NCBI GenBank assembly: GCA_947624335.1
Contig: CANQJX010000023.1
Coordinates: 1 to 13,327 of the forward strand
DNA from: an uncultured Marvinbryantia sp.
GTDB taxonomy: Bacteria > Bacillota > Clostridia > Lachnospirales > Lachnospiraceae
Length of the DNA: 13,327 nt
Reading direction: 5' to 3'
Shown: in pieces, positions 6,094 through 13,327 of the stretch
Numbering within the stretch: the first letter of the stretch is position 1
Layout: each line of letters starts with the position of its first letter
The notes under the pieces: generated by a model
Seen by the model: the letters and a program-made list of their open reading frames with translations, nothing else
Databases searched by the model: none
What the model was told of the DNA's origin: nothing
Program-made: the position numbers and the translations under genes

Positions 6094-6975
6094 ATGGACG
6101 CAAAGTATTATCGTTTTCTTTATCACCCGGTATCTTCGGGTGTATGTTTCAGCGCGAGCGTCGGTGCAGCGCAGGGAAAAGACGGCATACAGATGCTGTG
6201 CCTTGGCGGCGGCGCGCAGGATGCAGAGGAAGAAAAGCTTCCCGAATCTGCCGTAACGGAACGTTTGGACCTGCTGATTTTAATGGATCTTTCTCCATTT
6301 ACGGTTACGCGGGCAAAAACGCTGTTAAAAACGTGTACGGTAGATACGCTTTTGTATCCGAAAACGCAGGACGCGCCGGTATGGGAAGGCGCGGCCGAGT
6401 GCCGCGGGATTGCAGATCATTATGAGGTGAGTATGCCGGATTTTGTGCTGAAGCTGTTTTGCAGCAAAGAGAAGCTGATTGTCTATGCCGGCAGCAGGGG
6501 GCTTGCCCCGGCGGATTACGAGTGCATGATGAATATAAAGCCATGCGCGCCGGATCTGCCCTGTACTCTGGCGGTGGATGCAGCGGATTTAAGGTGTGAA
6601 ATGCGCTGTATGCTCTGTGCAGACTATACGCAGTGCAAGAAACATAACCGAAAAAACGAGAATTATTTTATCGACGGTCATTTGCTGATTGGAACGGCGG
6701 ACTTTTTTGAATGCCGCGAAGCGCTGAAGGAGAGCCTGCGGGAAGAATGGAAAACAATCCGCTTCATCAGGCTGCCGGAGGGCGGCGCGCAGGAAAGCCG
6801 GACAAAGGAACTGATGCAGACGGGCACGCCCGGTTATCGGCGCTATCTGATCGGAACGGGAGAAACGTCAGCGGATCTTATCAAGGCAGTGAGCGTCAGC
6901 GATGCGTTCAGTACGTTTATTTTTACAGATCAGGACGCCGGTTTGTGCATATCCGGCTGCTACGCCAAAAGATAG
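6094..6975 (+). CDS. Cysteine-rich protein, possible degenerate metallo-beta-lactamase-fold protein (293 aa)
   Basis: I do not recognise this with certainty. The order RFLYHPVSSGVCFSASV, then LDLLILMDLSPFTVTRAKTLLKTCTVDTLLYPK, and later GHLLIGTADFF resembles clostridial MBL-fold proteins that read HPVGQG, LDLLVISHxHxDH, then TLLTGD. The position of the HxHxDH motif is here MDLSPFT, so no metal site; if the resemblance is right, it is a pseudoenzyme. Fifteen cysteines occur, including the cluster C-x3-C-x2-C-x5-C (168, 172, 175, 181), which could bind zinc or iron-sulfur. No signal peptide or membrane helix. Start ATG has AAGGGGGAA 7 bases upstream. It is followed by an intrinsic terminator and then an MBL gene with its own promoter, so it is probably not in that operon. 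Function unknown. Confidence 0.6.
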   Translation: MDAKYYRFLYHPVSSGVCFSASVGAAQGKDGIQMLCLGGGAQDAEEEKLPESAVTERLDLLILMDLSPFTVTRAKTLLKTCTVDTLLYPKTQDAPVWEGAAECRGIADHYEVSMPDFVLKLFCSKEKLIVYAGSRGLAPADYECMMNIKPCAPDLPCTLAVDAADLRCEMRCMLCADYTQCKKHNRKNENYFIDGHLLIGTADFFECREALKESLREEWKTIRFIRLPEGGAQESRTKELMQTGTPGYRRYLIGTGETSADLIKAVSVSDAFSTFIFTDQDAGLCISGCYAKR

Positions 6976-7020
6976 CGGATCGGCGCGGTCAAAATAAATT
7001 GGAAAATCTGTGAAAAAGAA

Positions 7021-7050
7021 TTGTCATTTACAGAAAGGATAGGGTATACT
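7021..7050 (+). promoter_or_regulatory. Promoter of the MBL RNase-lipid kinase operon, overlapping a terminator
   Basis: TTGTCA (7021-7026), 18-base spacer, TATACT (7045-7050), each 5 of 6 to consensus. The -10 lies in the left arm of the terminator stem, so transcripts begin near 7057, in the loop, and lack the left arm. They would escape the terminator that stops upstream transcription. Confidence 0.65.
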
Positions 7051-7074
7051 GGTAAAAAAGTATACCCTATTTTT
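7040..7074 (+). terminator. Intrinsic terminator after the cysteine-rich protein gene
   Basis: Perfect 10-bp stem TAGGGTATAC (7040-7049) with GTATACCCTA (7060-7069), 10-base loop, then TTTTT (7070-7074). It ends transcripts from the 6094-6975 gene. The stem is AT-rich but long. Confidence 0.85.
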
Positions 7075-7098
7075 CGACTTTACGGAAAGGAGACAGAC

Positions 7099-8700
7099 AT
7101 GAAGCTGACATTTATTGGTGCGACCCACGAGGTGACAGGAAGCTGCTTTTATCTGGAAGCGTGTGAAAAGAAAATACTGATCGACTACGGTATGGAGCAG
7201 GGCGTGAATTATTTTGAAAACGTGCCTCTGCCGGTTCACGAATCCGAAATCGATATGGTGCTGCTGACCCACGCGCACATCGACCATTCGGGCAGCCTTC
7301 CCCTTCTTTATAAGAACGGATTCCGCGGGCAGGTATTTGCTACCTGCGCTACCGAGCGGCTCTGCAGTATCATGCTGCGCGACAGCGCCCACATTCAGAT
7401 GTTTGAGGCGGAATGGCGCAACCGCAAGGCAAAACGCTCCGGCAAAGAAGAATATGTGCCGTTATATACCATGGAGGATGCGGAAGGCGTGATGAAGTGC
7501 TTTGTTTCCAGCGAATACGGCGAAACGATTACGGTAGCGGAGGGAATCCGCATCCGCTTTGTAGACGCGGGCCATCTTCTGGGATCTTCTTCTATCGAAG
7601 TGTGGATTACAGAAAACGGCATCAGCAAAAAACTGGTCTTTTCCGGGGATATCGGGAACACCGCCCAGCCGATCATCAACGATCCGCAGTATATCAAAGA
7701 CGCCGATTATGTGATCATGGAATCCACTTACGGCGACCGTTCCCACGGGGAGCGCCCGGACTATATCGCAGACCTTGCCGATGTGATCCAAAAAACGTTT
7801 GACCGCGGCGGGAATGTGGTAATTCCGGCGTTTGCGGTGGGCAGAACACAGGAGATGCTCTACTTTATCCGCCAGATCAAGGAAGAAAAACGGATCAAAA
7901 ACCACGATGATTTTGAGGTATATGTGGACAGCCCGCTTGCCATCGAAGCGACAAAAATTTTTATGGAGCGTATGCACGACGACTTTGATAAAGAGGCGGC
8001 GGAACTGATTCAAAAAGGCGTTAACCCCATCGGTTTTCCGGGGCTGCAGACGGCGGTTACCAGCGAAGATTCCAAAGCGATCAACTTTAACCAGAATCCC
8101 AAAGTGATCATTTCGGCCAGCGGCATGTGCGACGCGGGGCGGATCAAGCATCATTTAAAACATAACCTGTGGCGGCCGGACAGCACCATCCTGTTTGTGG
8201 GCTATCAGTCTGTGGGAACGCTGGGGCGCGCGCTGGCGGAAGGCGCAAAGAAAGTAAAGCTTTTTGGAGAGGATATTGAGGTGCGCGCGCAGATCCGCAC
8301 GCTTGCGGGAGTGAGCGGACATGCCGACAAAGACGGGCTGATGACCTGGATCCGTTCCTTTACGGAAAAGCCGCAGATGGTATTTGTAGTACATGGAGAG
8401 GACAGCGCCTGCGTAACCTTTGCCGGACGCGTAAAGGAAGAACTGGGGCTTAACACCATGGCGCCTTACAGCGGAACCTCCTATGACCTTGCGGCGGGCA
8501 GGCTTATTTACGAGGCGGCGCCGGTGCGCATCGAGCAAAAGAGGCCGGCTTCCGGACGCCAGAATACGGTATTCGACCGGCTGCTTGCGGCCGGACAGCG
8601 CCTGCTGTCGGTAATCCGCCGCAACGAGGGAGGGGCGAATAAAGATCTCGCAAAATTTGCCGACCAGATCAACGCCCTGTGTGATAAGTGGGAGAGATAG
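7099..8700 (+). CDS. Beta-CASP metallo-beta-lactamase-fold RNase-like protein
   Basis: 533 residues. The MBL core has HxHxDH as THAHIDH (His58, His60, Asp62, His63), DAGHLLGSSS (His159) and SGDIGN (Asp184), a full set for two zinc ions. A beta-CASP domain follows from about 205: ESTYGDRSH (Glu208, motif A), the SGMCDAGRIKHHL stretch (336-353), and VSGHADKDG (His408, motif C), with a late VHGE (His432). This is the bacterial CPSF-73-like family, which includes RNA endo- and exonucleases; the exact activity here is not shown. A C-terminal helical tail of about 50 residues follows. ATG 7099 is chosen over an upstream in-frame TTG at 7021, because GGAAAGGAGA (7084-7093) sits before it and the extension would run through the terminator. 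The next gene follows 3 bases later. Confidence 0.93.
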   Translation: MKLTFIGATHEVTGSCFYLEACEKKILIDYGMEQGVNYFENVPLPVHESEIDMVLLTHAHIDHSGSLPLLYKNGFRGQVFATCATERLCSIMLRDSAHIQMFEAEWRNRKAKRSGKEEYVPLYTMEDAEGVMKCFVSSEYGETITVAEGIRIRFVDAGHLLGSSSIEVWITENGISKKLVFSGDIGNTAQPIINDPQYIKDADYVIMESTYGDRSHGERPDYIADLADVIQKTFDRGGNVVIPAFAVGRTQEMLYFIRQIKEEKRIKNHDDFEVYVDSPLAIEATKIFMERMHDDFDKEAAELIQKGVNPIGFPGLQTAVTSEDSKAINFNQNPKVIISASGMCDAGRIKHHLKHNLWRPDSTILFVGYQSVGTLGRALAEGAKKVKLFGEDIEVRAQIRTLAGVSGHADKDGLMTWIRSFTEKPQMVFVVHGEDSACVTFAGRVKEELGLNTMAPYSGTSYDLAAGRLIYEAAPVRIEQKRPASGRQNTVFDRLLAAGQRLLSVIRRNEGGANKDLAKFADQINALCDKWER

Positions 8701-8703
8701 CAA

Positions 8704-9585
8704 ATGAAAAGAATTTTATTTATTATCAACCCGAAATCGGGGAAGGGCTCCATCCGCAATAAGCTGCTGGACGTGACGGACATTTTCATCAAAGCGGGTT
8801 ATGACGTAACGATTTACATTTCCCAGAATGCAGGAGACGCCAGAAAGCGGACGACAAGCTCCGCCGATCACTATGATCTGGTGGTATGCAGCGGGGGAGA
8901 CGGCACTTTGGACGAAGTGATCAGCGGAATGATGGACTGCCGGGAAAAATGTCTGATCGGCTATATCCCGTCGGGAAGCACCAACGATTTTGCCAACAGC
9001 TTAAAGCTCCCCAAGAATATTATCACGGCGGCAAAGCAGATCACGGAGGAACACGAATTTCCGGTAGACATCGGGGTTTTCAACGACGATTATTTTGTCT
9101 ATATCGCGGCGTTCGGGCTGTTTACGGACGTTGCCTACGAGACCAATCAGGACGTCAAGAATGTGCTGGGGCATATGGCGTACCTACTGGAGGGGGCAAA
9201 AAAACTGACGGCGATCAAATCGTACCACCTGACGGCCAAAATGAACGATATTACGGTGACGGGGGATTTTATTTTCGGGATGATTACCAATTCCACTTCC
9301 GTGGGAGGCTTTCACAATATCACCGGAAAAAACGTAAAGCTGGACGACGGCGTATTTGAAGTGACGCTGGTGCGGATGCCGAAAAACCTGTTTGAGCTGC
9401 AGGCGATCCTTGGCGCGGTGCTTACGCAGACGCCGGACGATAAATACTTTTTCCAGACGCGCGCGCGCGATATTGTCTTTGACTTTGACACGCCGGCAGC
9501 CTGGACTTTAGATGGGGAGTACGGCGGGGACCATACGCATGTGAATATCAAAAACGATTACCGCGCGCTCACCTTGCTTGTCTAG
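8704..9585 (+). CDS. Diacylglycerol kinase family lipid kinase
   Basis: 293 residues. N-terminal kinase lobe: IINPKSGKG (8-16), SGGDGTLDEV (63-72, nucleotide-binding loop), and PSGSTNDFA (89-97). The last replaces the PLGTGNDFA of many DagK or YegS proteins, and this GSTNDFA form is common in clostridial relatives. The C-terminal beta-sandwich ends with AWTLDGEYGGDH, a conserved family segment. It phosphorylates a membrane lipid, probably diacylglycerol to phosphatidic acid, feeding back into phospholipid synthesis; the substrate is inferred. It begins 3 bases after the MBL gene stop with a GGGAGAG site inside that gene's end, so it is translated from the same mRNA. No clear terminator follows, so read-through toward glnN is possible until the leader terminator. 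Confidence 0.93.
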   Translation: MKRILFIINPKSGKGSIRNKLLDVTDIFIKAGYDVTIYISQNAGDARKRTTSSADHYDLVVCSGGDGTLDEVISGMMDCREKCLIGYIPSGSTNDFANSLKLPKNIITAAKQITEEHEFPVDIGVFNDDYFVYIAAFGLFTDVAYETNQDVKNVLGHMAYLLEGAKKLTAIKSYHLTAKMNDITVTGDFIFGMITNSTSVGGFHNITGKNVKLDDGVFEVTLVRMPKNLFELQAILGAVLTQTPDDKYFFQTRARDIVFDFDTPAAWTLDGEYGGDHTHVNIKNDYRALTLLV

Positions 9586-9714
9586 AAAAACGCGATGATT
9601 TATAAAGCTGATTATACAAATGAAATTATTTTATAAAGAAATCAAAAAAAAGAACTTGCATTTTAGCAAGAACTAGAGTAAGGTAAGGATGGTTTGAATA
9701 AGGCGATCACGGAC

Positions 9715-9744
9715 AAAGGCGTTCCAGAGACGGAGCGCCTTTTT
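9715..9744 (+). terminator. Intrinsic terminator in the glnN leader
   Basis: AAAGGCGTTCC (9715-9725) pairs with GGAGCGCCTTT (9732-9742), with one G-U wobble, around a six-base loop AGAGAC, then T-run to 9744. It lies 45 bases before the glnN start, on the same strand, so it can only be an attenuator or the end of the lipid kinase operon. The loop begins with A and has G in position 4, the rule for ANTAR-protein hexaloops. A second hairpin lies upstream: CTTGC-ATTTTA-GCAAG (9655-9670), also a six-base loop but without the G. An outer pairing of TCACGG (9707-9712) with CCGTGA (9756-9761) can enclose the terminator. Confidence 0.7.
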
Positions 9745-9789
9745 GTATTGCAAAACCGTGACGGCCAAAGAAATTGAGGAGGATAGATT

Positions 9790-11901
9790 ATGAGCGAAGT
9801 AACAAATGTAGCTGCAATTTTTGGCGAAGACGTCTTTAACGACAAAGTCATGCAGGAACGCCTTCCCAAACAAGTTTACAAAGAACTGAAAAAAACCATT
9901 ACGGAAGGGAAAGCGCTGGACGCTACCGTTGCCGATGTTGTCGCGGAGGCGATGAAAAACTGGGCGGTAGAAAAGGGCGCTACCCATTATACGCATATTT
10001 TCCAGCCGCTTACCGGCGTGACGGCGGAAAAACATGATTCCTTTATTACGCCGGTCCGGGAAGACGGTACGGTGCTGATGGAATTTTCCGGCAAAGAGCT
10101 GATCCAGGGCGAACCGGATGCTTCTTCTTTCCCGTCGGGCGGTCTGCGCGCCACGTTTGAGGCAAGAGGCTATACCGCGTGGGACTGCACTTCTCCCGCC
10201 TATGTAAGAAAAGACGCGGCGGGCGCGATTCTGTGCATCCCCACGGCGTTCTGCTCCTATACGGGCGAAGCGCTGGACAAAAAGACTCCGCTTCTGCGCT
10301 CCATGCAGGCGGTAAACGACCAGGCCTTAAGGCTGCTGCGCCTGTTTGGCAATACCACGTCCCGCAAAGTAACGCCGTCTGTCGGACCGGAACAGGAATA
10401 TTTCCTGGTAGACAAACAGAAATATTTACAGAGAAAAGACTTGATCTTTACCGGACGTACCCTTTTTGGCGCGATGCCTCCCAAGGGACAGGAGCTGGAC
10501 GACCACTATTTCGGGACGATCCGCCAGAGAATCGCTTCCTTTATGAAAGACGTGAACGAAGAACTGTGGAAGCTGGGCGTTACCGCAAAAACGCAGCATA
10601 ACGAGGTTGCCCCGGCGCAGCATGAACTGGCTGCAATCTACGCGGAGGCAAACATTGCGGTTGATCATAACCAGATGATTATGAAGACGTTAAAGAAAGT
10701 TGCCTGCCAGCACGGCCTGCAGTGCCTGCTGCACGAAAAACCGTTTGCGGGCGTTAACGGTTCCGGAAAACACAACAACTGGTCGATCACCACGGACGAC
10801 GGCATTAACCTTCTGGATCCGGGCAAAACGCCGCACGAGAATATTCAGTTCCTGCTGGTACTGACCTGTATTCTGAAAGCGGTGGACGAACATGCCGATC
10901 TGCTGCGGGAATCTGCCGCGGATGTAGGAAACGATCACAGGCTTGGCGCAAATGAAGCGCCGCCCGCCATCATTTCCATCTTCCTGGGCGACCAGTTGGA
11001 GGATGTGATCGAGCAGCTTGTAAGCACGGGCGCGGCAACGCACAGCAAGACGGGCGATACGTTAAGCACCGGCGTTAAGACGCTGCCGCAGTTTTCCAGG
11101 GACGCGACCGACCGCAACCGTACTTCGCCGTTTGCGTTTACCGGAAATAAATTTGAGTTCCGTATGGTCGGGTCCAGAGACTCTATCGCGTCGCCGAACA
11201 TTGTCCTCAATACGATTGTCGCGGAAGCCTTTTCGGACGCGTGCGACGAGATTGAAAAAGCGGACAACTTTGACCGGTGCGTGCACGACCTGATCAAAAA
11301 GTACGCGACAGAACATCAGCGTATTATCTTTAACGGCAACGGCTATTCCGACGAATGGGTAGCGGAAGCGCAGCGCAGGGGCCTGCCGAACCTGAAATCC
11401 ATGGTAGACGCGATTCCGGCGCTGGTTACCGAAAAAGCGATTGCAATGTTTGAAAAGTTTGGCGTATACAGCAAAACAGAACTGCAGGCGCGCGCGGAAA
11501 TCCAGTATGAGACATATGCAAAAGCGATCAATATTGAGGCAAAGACCATGATCGATATTGCCGGCAAACAGATCCTTCCTGCGGTTATCCGCTATACAAA
11601 GAGCCTGGCGGATACGATCAACGCCGTGACGGCGGCTGGCGGAAAAGCGACGGTACAGACCGGCCTGCTCTGCGAGGTCAGCGATTTGCTGGAAGAATCG
11701 AAAGCGGCCCTGAACCGTTTGATCGAGGTGGAAGCAAAGGCTTCTGCAGCGGCGGAAGGCGAGGAACAGGCAAGATGCTTCCATGATACGGTAATTCCGG
11801 TTATGGCAAAGCTGCGCGCCCCGATCGATAAGCTGGAAATGCTTGTGGATAAAGAAATATGGCCGATGCCTTCGTACGGGGATCTGCTGTTTGAAGTATA
11901 A
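9790..11901 (+). CDS. glnN: Type III glutamine synthetase (GlnN)
   Basis: ATP-dependent glutamine synthesis from glutamate and ammonium; the main assimilation step in many Clostridia and Bacteroidetes. 703 residues, as expected for the large dodecameric type III, unlike the ~450-residue type I. Key segments: the N-terminal GSIII part HYTHIFQPLTGVTAEKHDSF (66-85), GPEQEYFLVD (199-208, glutamate and metal site), QHNEVAPAQHE (269-279), NGSGKHNNWS (323-332, the glutamate-binding loop), and NRTSPFAFTGNKFEFR (443-458, including nucleotide and metal residues). The C-terminal region adds the type III helical extension. Start ATG at 9790 is preceded by AGGAGGA (9776-9782). Leader contains a terminator hairpin, which suggests attenuation. 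Followed by a strong terminator (12001-12053). Complete, no frameshift. Confidence 0.97.
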   Translation: MSEVTNVAAIFGEDVFNDKVMQERLPKQVYKELKKTITEGKALDATVADVVAEAMKNWAVEKGATHYTHIFQPLTGVTAEKHDSFITPVREDGTVLMEFSGKELIQGEPDASSFPSGGLRATFEARGYTAWDCTSPAYVRKDAAGAILCIPTAFCSYTGEALDKKTPLLRSMQAVNDQALRLLRLFGNTTSRKVTPSVGPEQEYFLVDKQKYLQRKDLIFTGRTLFGAMPPKGQELDDHYFGTIRQRIASFMKDVNEELWKLGVTAKTQHNEVAPAQHELAAIYAEANIAVDHNQMIMKTLKKVACQHGLQCLLHEKPFAGVNGSGKHNNWSITTDDGINLLDPGKTPHENIQFLLVLTCILKAVDEHADLLRESAADVGNDHRLGANEAPPAIISIFLGDQLEDVIEQLVSTGAATHSKTGDTLSTGVKTLPQFSRDATDRNRTSPFAFTGNKFEFRMVGSRDSIASPNIVLNTIVAEAFSDACDEIEKADNFDRCVHDLIKKYATEHQRIIFNGNGYSDEWVAEAQRRGLPNLKSMVDAIPALVTEKAIAMFEKFGVYSKTELQARAEIQYETYAKAINIEAKTMIDIAGKQILPAVIRYTKSLADTINAVTAAGGKATVQTGLLCEVSDLLEESKAALNRLIEVEAKASAAAEGEEQARCFHDTVIPVMAKLRAPIDKLEMLVDKEIWPMPSYGDLLFEV

Positions 11902-12000
11902 GAAAGATACACATTCCTTTTCGCGCCGCGGGCGCCGGCGACAAAAACAGCGCTCTTATGACAGAGGTTACTTCATGTAACAAAATGTTCATATATCCTT

Positions 12001-12053
12001 AAATCCGGGAAACCCCTTGTTTTCAAGGGGTTTTCTCGTTTCCGGATTTTTTT
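12001..12053 (+). terminator. Intrinsic terminator of glnN
   Basis: Outer stem AAATCCGG (12001-12008) with CCGGATTT (12042-12049), inner stem about GAAACCCCTTG with CAAGGGGTTTTC (12009-12035), then seven T (12047-12053). It lies 100 bases after the glnN stop. The stretch between (11902-12000) is GC-rich with small palindromes but no gene. Confidence 0.9.
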
Positions 12054-12149
12054 ATAAAACAGGGGTATTTTATGTTATTTGACAAAATACACAAAATTTC
12101 TCAAAACGGGTCGTTTTTTGTATTTTTTCAGGTACATGGATGATTTGGG

Positions 12150-12220
12150 TTATCCACAGAAAACGGGGGCAAAAAAGTCCTAAAATGGACTTATGCACGA
12201 AGTTATACACATTATCCACA
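12150..12220 (+). other. DnaA-box cluster
   Basis: Three perfect TTATNCACA boxes on the same strand: TTATCCACA (12150-12158), TTATACACA (12203-12211) and TTATCCACA (12212-12220, directly abutting). A fourth site TTATGCACG (12191-12199) differs at one base. A 6-bp hairpin AAGTCC-TAAAAT-GGACTT (12175-12192) lies between boxes 1 and 2. About 90 bases downstream is a 50-base stretch with only 6 G/C (12311-12360). The DnaA gene is not here, so this may be a chromosomal DnaA-binding cluster, a titration site, or DnaA control of the downstream gene. The rest of 12054-12310 holds no gene that I can support. Confidence 0.7.
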
Positions 12221-12310
12221 AAAAATGTGCCGGATTTGGTAGTTTACATAGGTTTTTTCAAGAACAAACGTTTTGGTCAGGAATACTAAAAACCGTCCTG
12301 CGGGGCCGTA

Positions 12311-12339
12311 TTGACAAATTTTACAAGATATTATAAAAT
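12311..12339 (+). promoter_or_regulatory. Sigma-A promoter of the wall-binding-repeat protein
   Basis: A perfect TTGACA (12311-12316), 17-base spacer and TAAAAT (12334-12339). Start near 12346, a leader of about 65 bases. Overlaps the AT-rich stretch downstream of the DnaA boxes. Confidence 0.7.
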
Positions 12340-12410
12340 TTTAACAAATATTTTAAGTATGGCAACAAGATACAGTGTTTACGGTATGTTTTTTAGGAAA
12401 GGACTGCGAT

Positions 12411-13327
12411 ATGACAGGCAATCACGGAAGAAAATATTTGATCCGGATCTGCGTACTTGGTATGCTGCTTGGCGCGCTGCTTGGCACGGCGGCGGGCGCC
12501 GCATGGAAAACCAACTCCGGAGGAACCCGTTACTATAACAAACAAAAAGAGTATGTGACAGGCTGGGAAAAGATCAGCGGAAAATGGTATTATTTTGATG
12601 AAAGCGGTTATTTGCAAAAAGGCTGGCTGACCCTGAACAATAAGCGATATTATCTGGATAAAAAAACCGGGGCGCGCGTTTCCGGGAAATGGTTTTCGGT
12701 AGGGAAATATTCTTATTACGCGAAATCCAAAGGCGTGGTCCAGAAAAACAAATGGATTCAGAACTGCTATGTAAAAGCGAATTACCGCAGAGCGAGCGGA
12801 TGGCTGGAAAAAGGAAACAATAAATATTATATGAATCCGTCGAATGGAAAAAAGACGGTTGGCTGGAAAACCATCAAGAAGAAAAAATATTACTTTGACA
12901 GCAAGGGCAGGATGGTTGCCGGAAAATGGAAAAAAATCAAAGGCAAATATTACTACTTTAATAAGAACGGCGTTTTAAAGACAAACACCTGGGTCGGAAA
13001 ATACAAGGTAGGAAAAAACGGCGCCCGGACGGGACAGACGCGCAGCACGGGAATTGTAAAATCCGGCGGCAAGTATTATTATTATAATAAAAATTATAAA
13101 AAAGTAAGCGGCTGGGTTACCGTTGGGAAAGAGACGTATTATTTCGGCGCCGGAAAAGCGGCGGTAACCGGCCTGCGCAGTATCGACGGGCAGACATATT
13201 ATTTTCAGTCAAACGGCGTTATGGCGACCGGCTGGCAGACAGTCAGCGGGAAAACATATTATTTTGACGCCGGCGGGGTTATGCTGCGCGGCTGTACGGT
13301 TAATATTGACGGACAGGAATGCAGCTT
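12411..13327 (+). CDS. Secreted protein with choline/glucan-binding-type wall repeats (5' part; runs off window)
   Basis: Open to the last base of the window: 305 codons plus 2 bases, so it is partial at the 3' end. Residues 1-31 are a signal peptide (GRKYLIR, hydrophobic core to LLGTAAGA, cleavage near 30). The rest is made of about 20-residue repeats of the form GWxxxxGKxYYFDxxGxxxxGW, seen at about 51-70, 71-90, 91-110, 130-150, 151-170, 171-190, 214-233, 234-252, 254-273 and 274-293. These are choline-binding or cell-wall-binding type, which attach proteins to teichoic acid or glucan at the surface; the ligand here is not known. The middle is unusually lysine-rich. No catalytic domain is seen before the end. 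Start ATG at 12411 with AGGAAAGGA (12395-12403). Confidence 0.92.
   Translation, partial: MTGNHGRKYLIRICVLGMLLGALLGTAAGAAWKTNSGGTRYYNKQKEYVTGWEKISGKWYYFDESGYLQKGWLTLNNKRYYLDKKTGARVSGKWFSVGKYSYYAKSKGVVQKNKWIQNCYVKANYRRASGWLEKGNNKYYMNPSNGKKTVGWKTIKKKKYYFDSKGRMVAGKWKKIKGKYYYFNKNGVLKTNTWVGKYKVGKNGARTGQTRSTGIVKSGGKYYYYNKNYKKVSGWVTVGKETYYFGAGKAAVTGLRSIDGQTYYFQSNGVMATGWQTVSGKTYYFDAGGVMLRGCTVNIDGQECS

Noticed and set aside
7021..7098. In-frame extension of the MBL gene to a TTG at 7021
   Set aside because: It would translate through the terminator and promoter; ATG 7099 has its own GGAAAGGAGA site and begins at the family's conserved N-terminus.
9643..9670. Hairpin with T-run on the minus strand in the glnN leader
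   Set aside because: It looks like a terminator for the minus strand, but no minus-strand gene ends there; the A-run is probably part of an AT-rich leader.
12054..12410. Chromosomal origin oriC
   Set aside because: DnaA boxes and AT-rich DNA are present, but dnaA, dnaN, recF and rpmH are absent, so an origin is not supported by this window alone.
12311..12538. ORF of 75 codons overlapping the start of the repeat protein
   Set aside because: Different frame from the repeat gene, starts at the -35 box, and has no ribosome site or family look.
1..13327. CRISPR arrays, tRNA or rRNA genes, transposases, insertion sequences
   Set aside because: No regular direct repeats with spacers, no cloverleaf or rRNA-like sequence, and no transposase or integrase motif found by reading either strand.

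Overview
The window looks like a chromosomal stretch from a Gram-positive anaerobe of the class Clostridia, most likely Lachnospiraceae. The basis is the gene set: a ChvE-type sugar-binding protein, a 2[4Fe-4S] ferredoxin, a free-standing MurG, a DUF4367-like membrane protein paired with an ECF sigma factor, a type III glutamine synthetase, and a secreted protein with choline/glucan-binding-type wall repeats. Strong AGGAGG-type ribosome binding sites and sigma-A promoters fit this. It is mostly a housekeeping region. I see no tRNA, rRNA, CRISPR array or recognisable transposase.

Layout. 1-672: a truncated ABC sugar-binding protein gene (minus strand) whose reading frame departs from its family close to the window edge, divergent from a MerR-type regulator with a coiled-coil tail (673-1266). 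1317-1487: a 56-residue ferredoxin (minus) with its own promoter and terminator. 1582-2181: a rhomboid protease, whose end overlaps a 59-residue small ORF on the minus strand (2173-2352). 2462-3405: HIT-family hydrolase and ECF sigma factor in one operon. 3402-4463: murG (minus), convergent with the sigma gene and sharing a 4-base stop overlap. 4539-5850: a DUF4367-like single-pass membrane protein, probably the anti-sigma partner, and a small secreted protein. 6094-6975: a cysteine-rich protein that I read as a degenerate metallo-beta-lactamase-fold protein. 7099-9585: a beta-CASP metallo-beta-lactamase RNase-like protein followed after 3 bases by a diacylglycerol-kinase-family lipid kinase. 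9790-11901: glnN, preceded by a leader with an intrinsic terminator. 12411-end: a secreted wall-binding-repeat protein that runs off the window.

The most unusual non-coding signals are a cluster of DnaA boxes (three perfect TTATNCACA sites and one near match, all on the same strand within 71 bp, 12150-12220) followed by a very AT-rich promoter; a promoter whose -10 lies in the left arm of an intrinsic terminator (7021-7074); and the glnN leader terminator, whose six-base loop fits the ANTAR-binding rule while the upstream hairpin does not. Several themes recur: envelope work (MurG, lipid kinase, wall-binding protein, rhomboid, DUF4367 protein with secreted partner) and nitrogen assimilation (glnN). 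No function is claimed for the small ORF at 2173-2352 or the cysteine-rich protein beyond what is stated.
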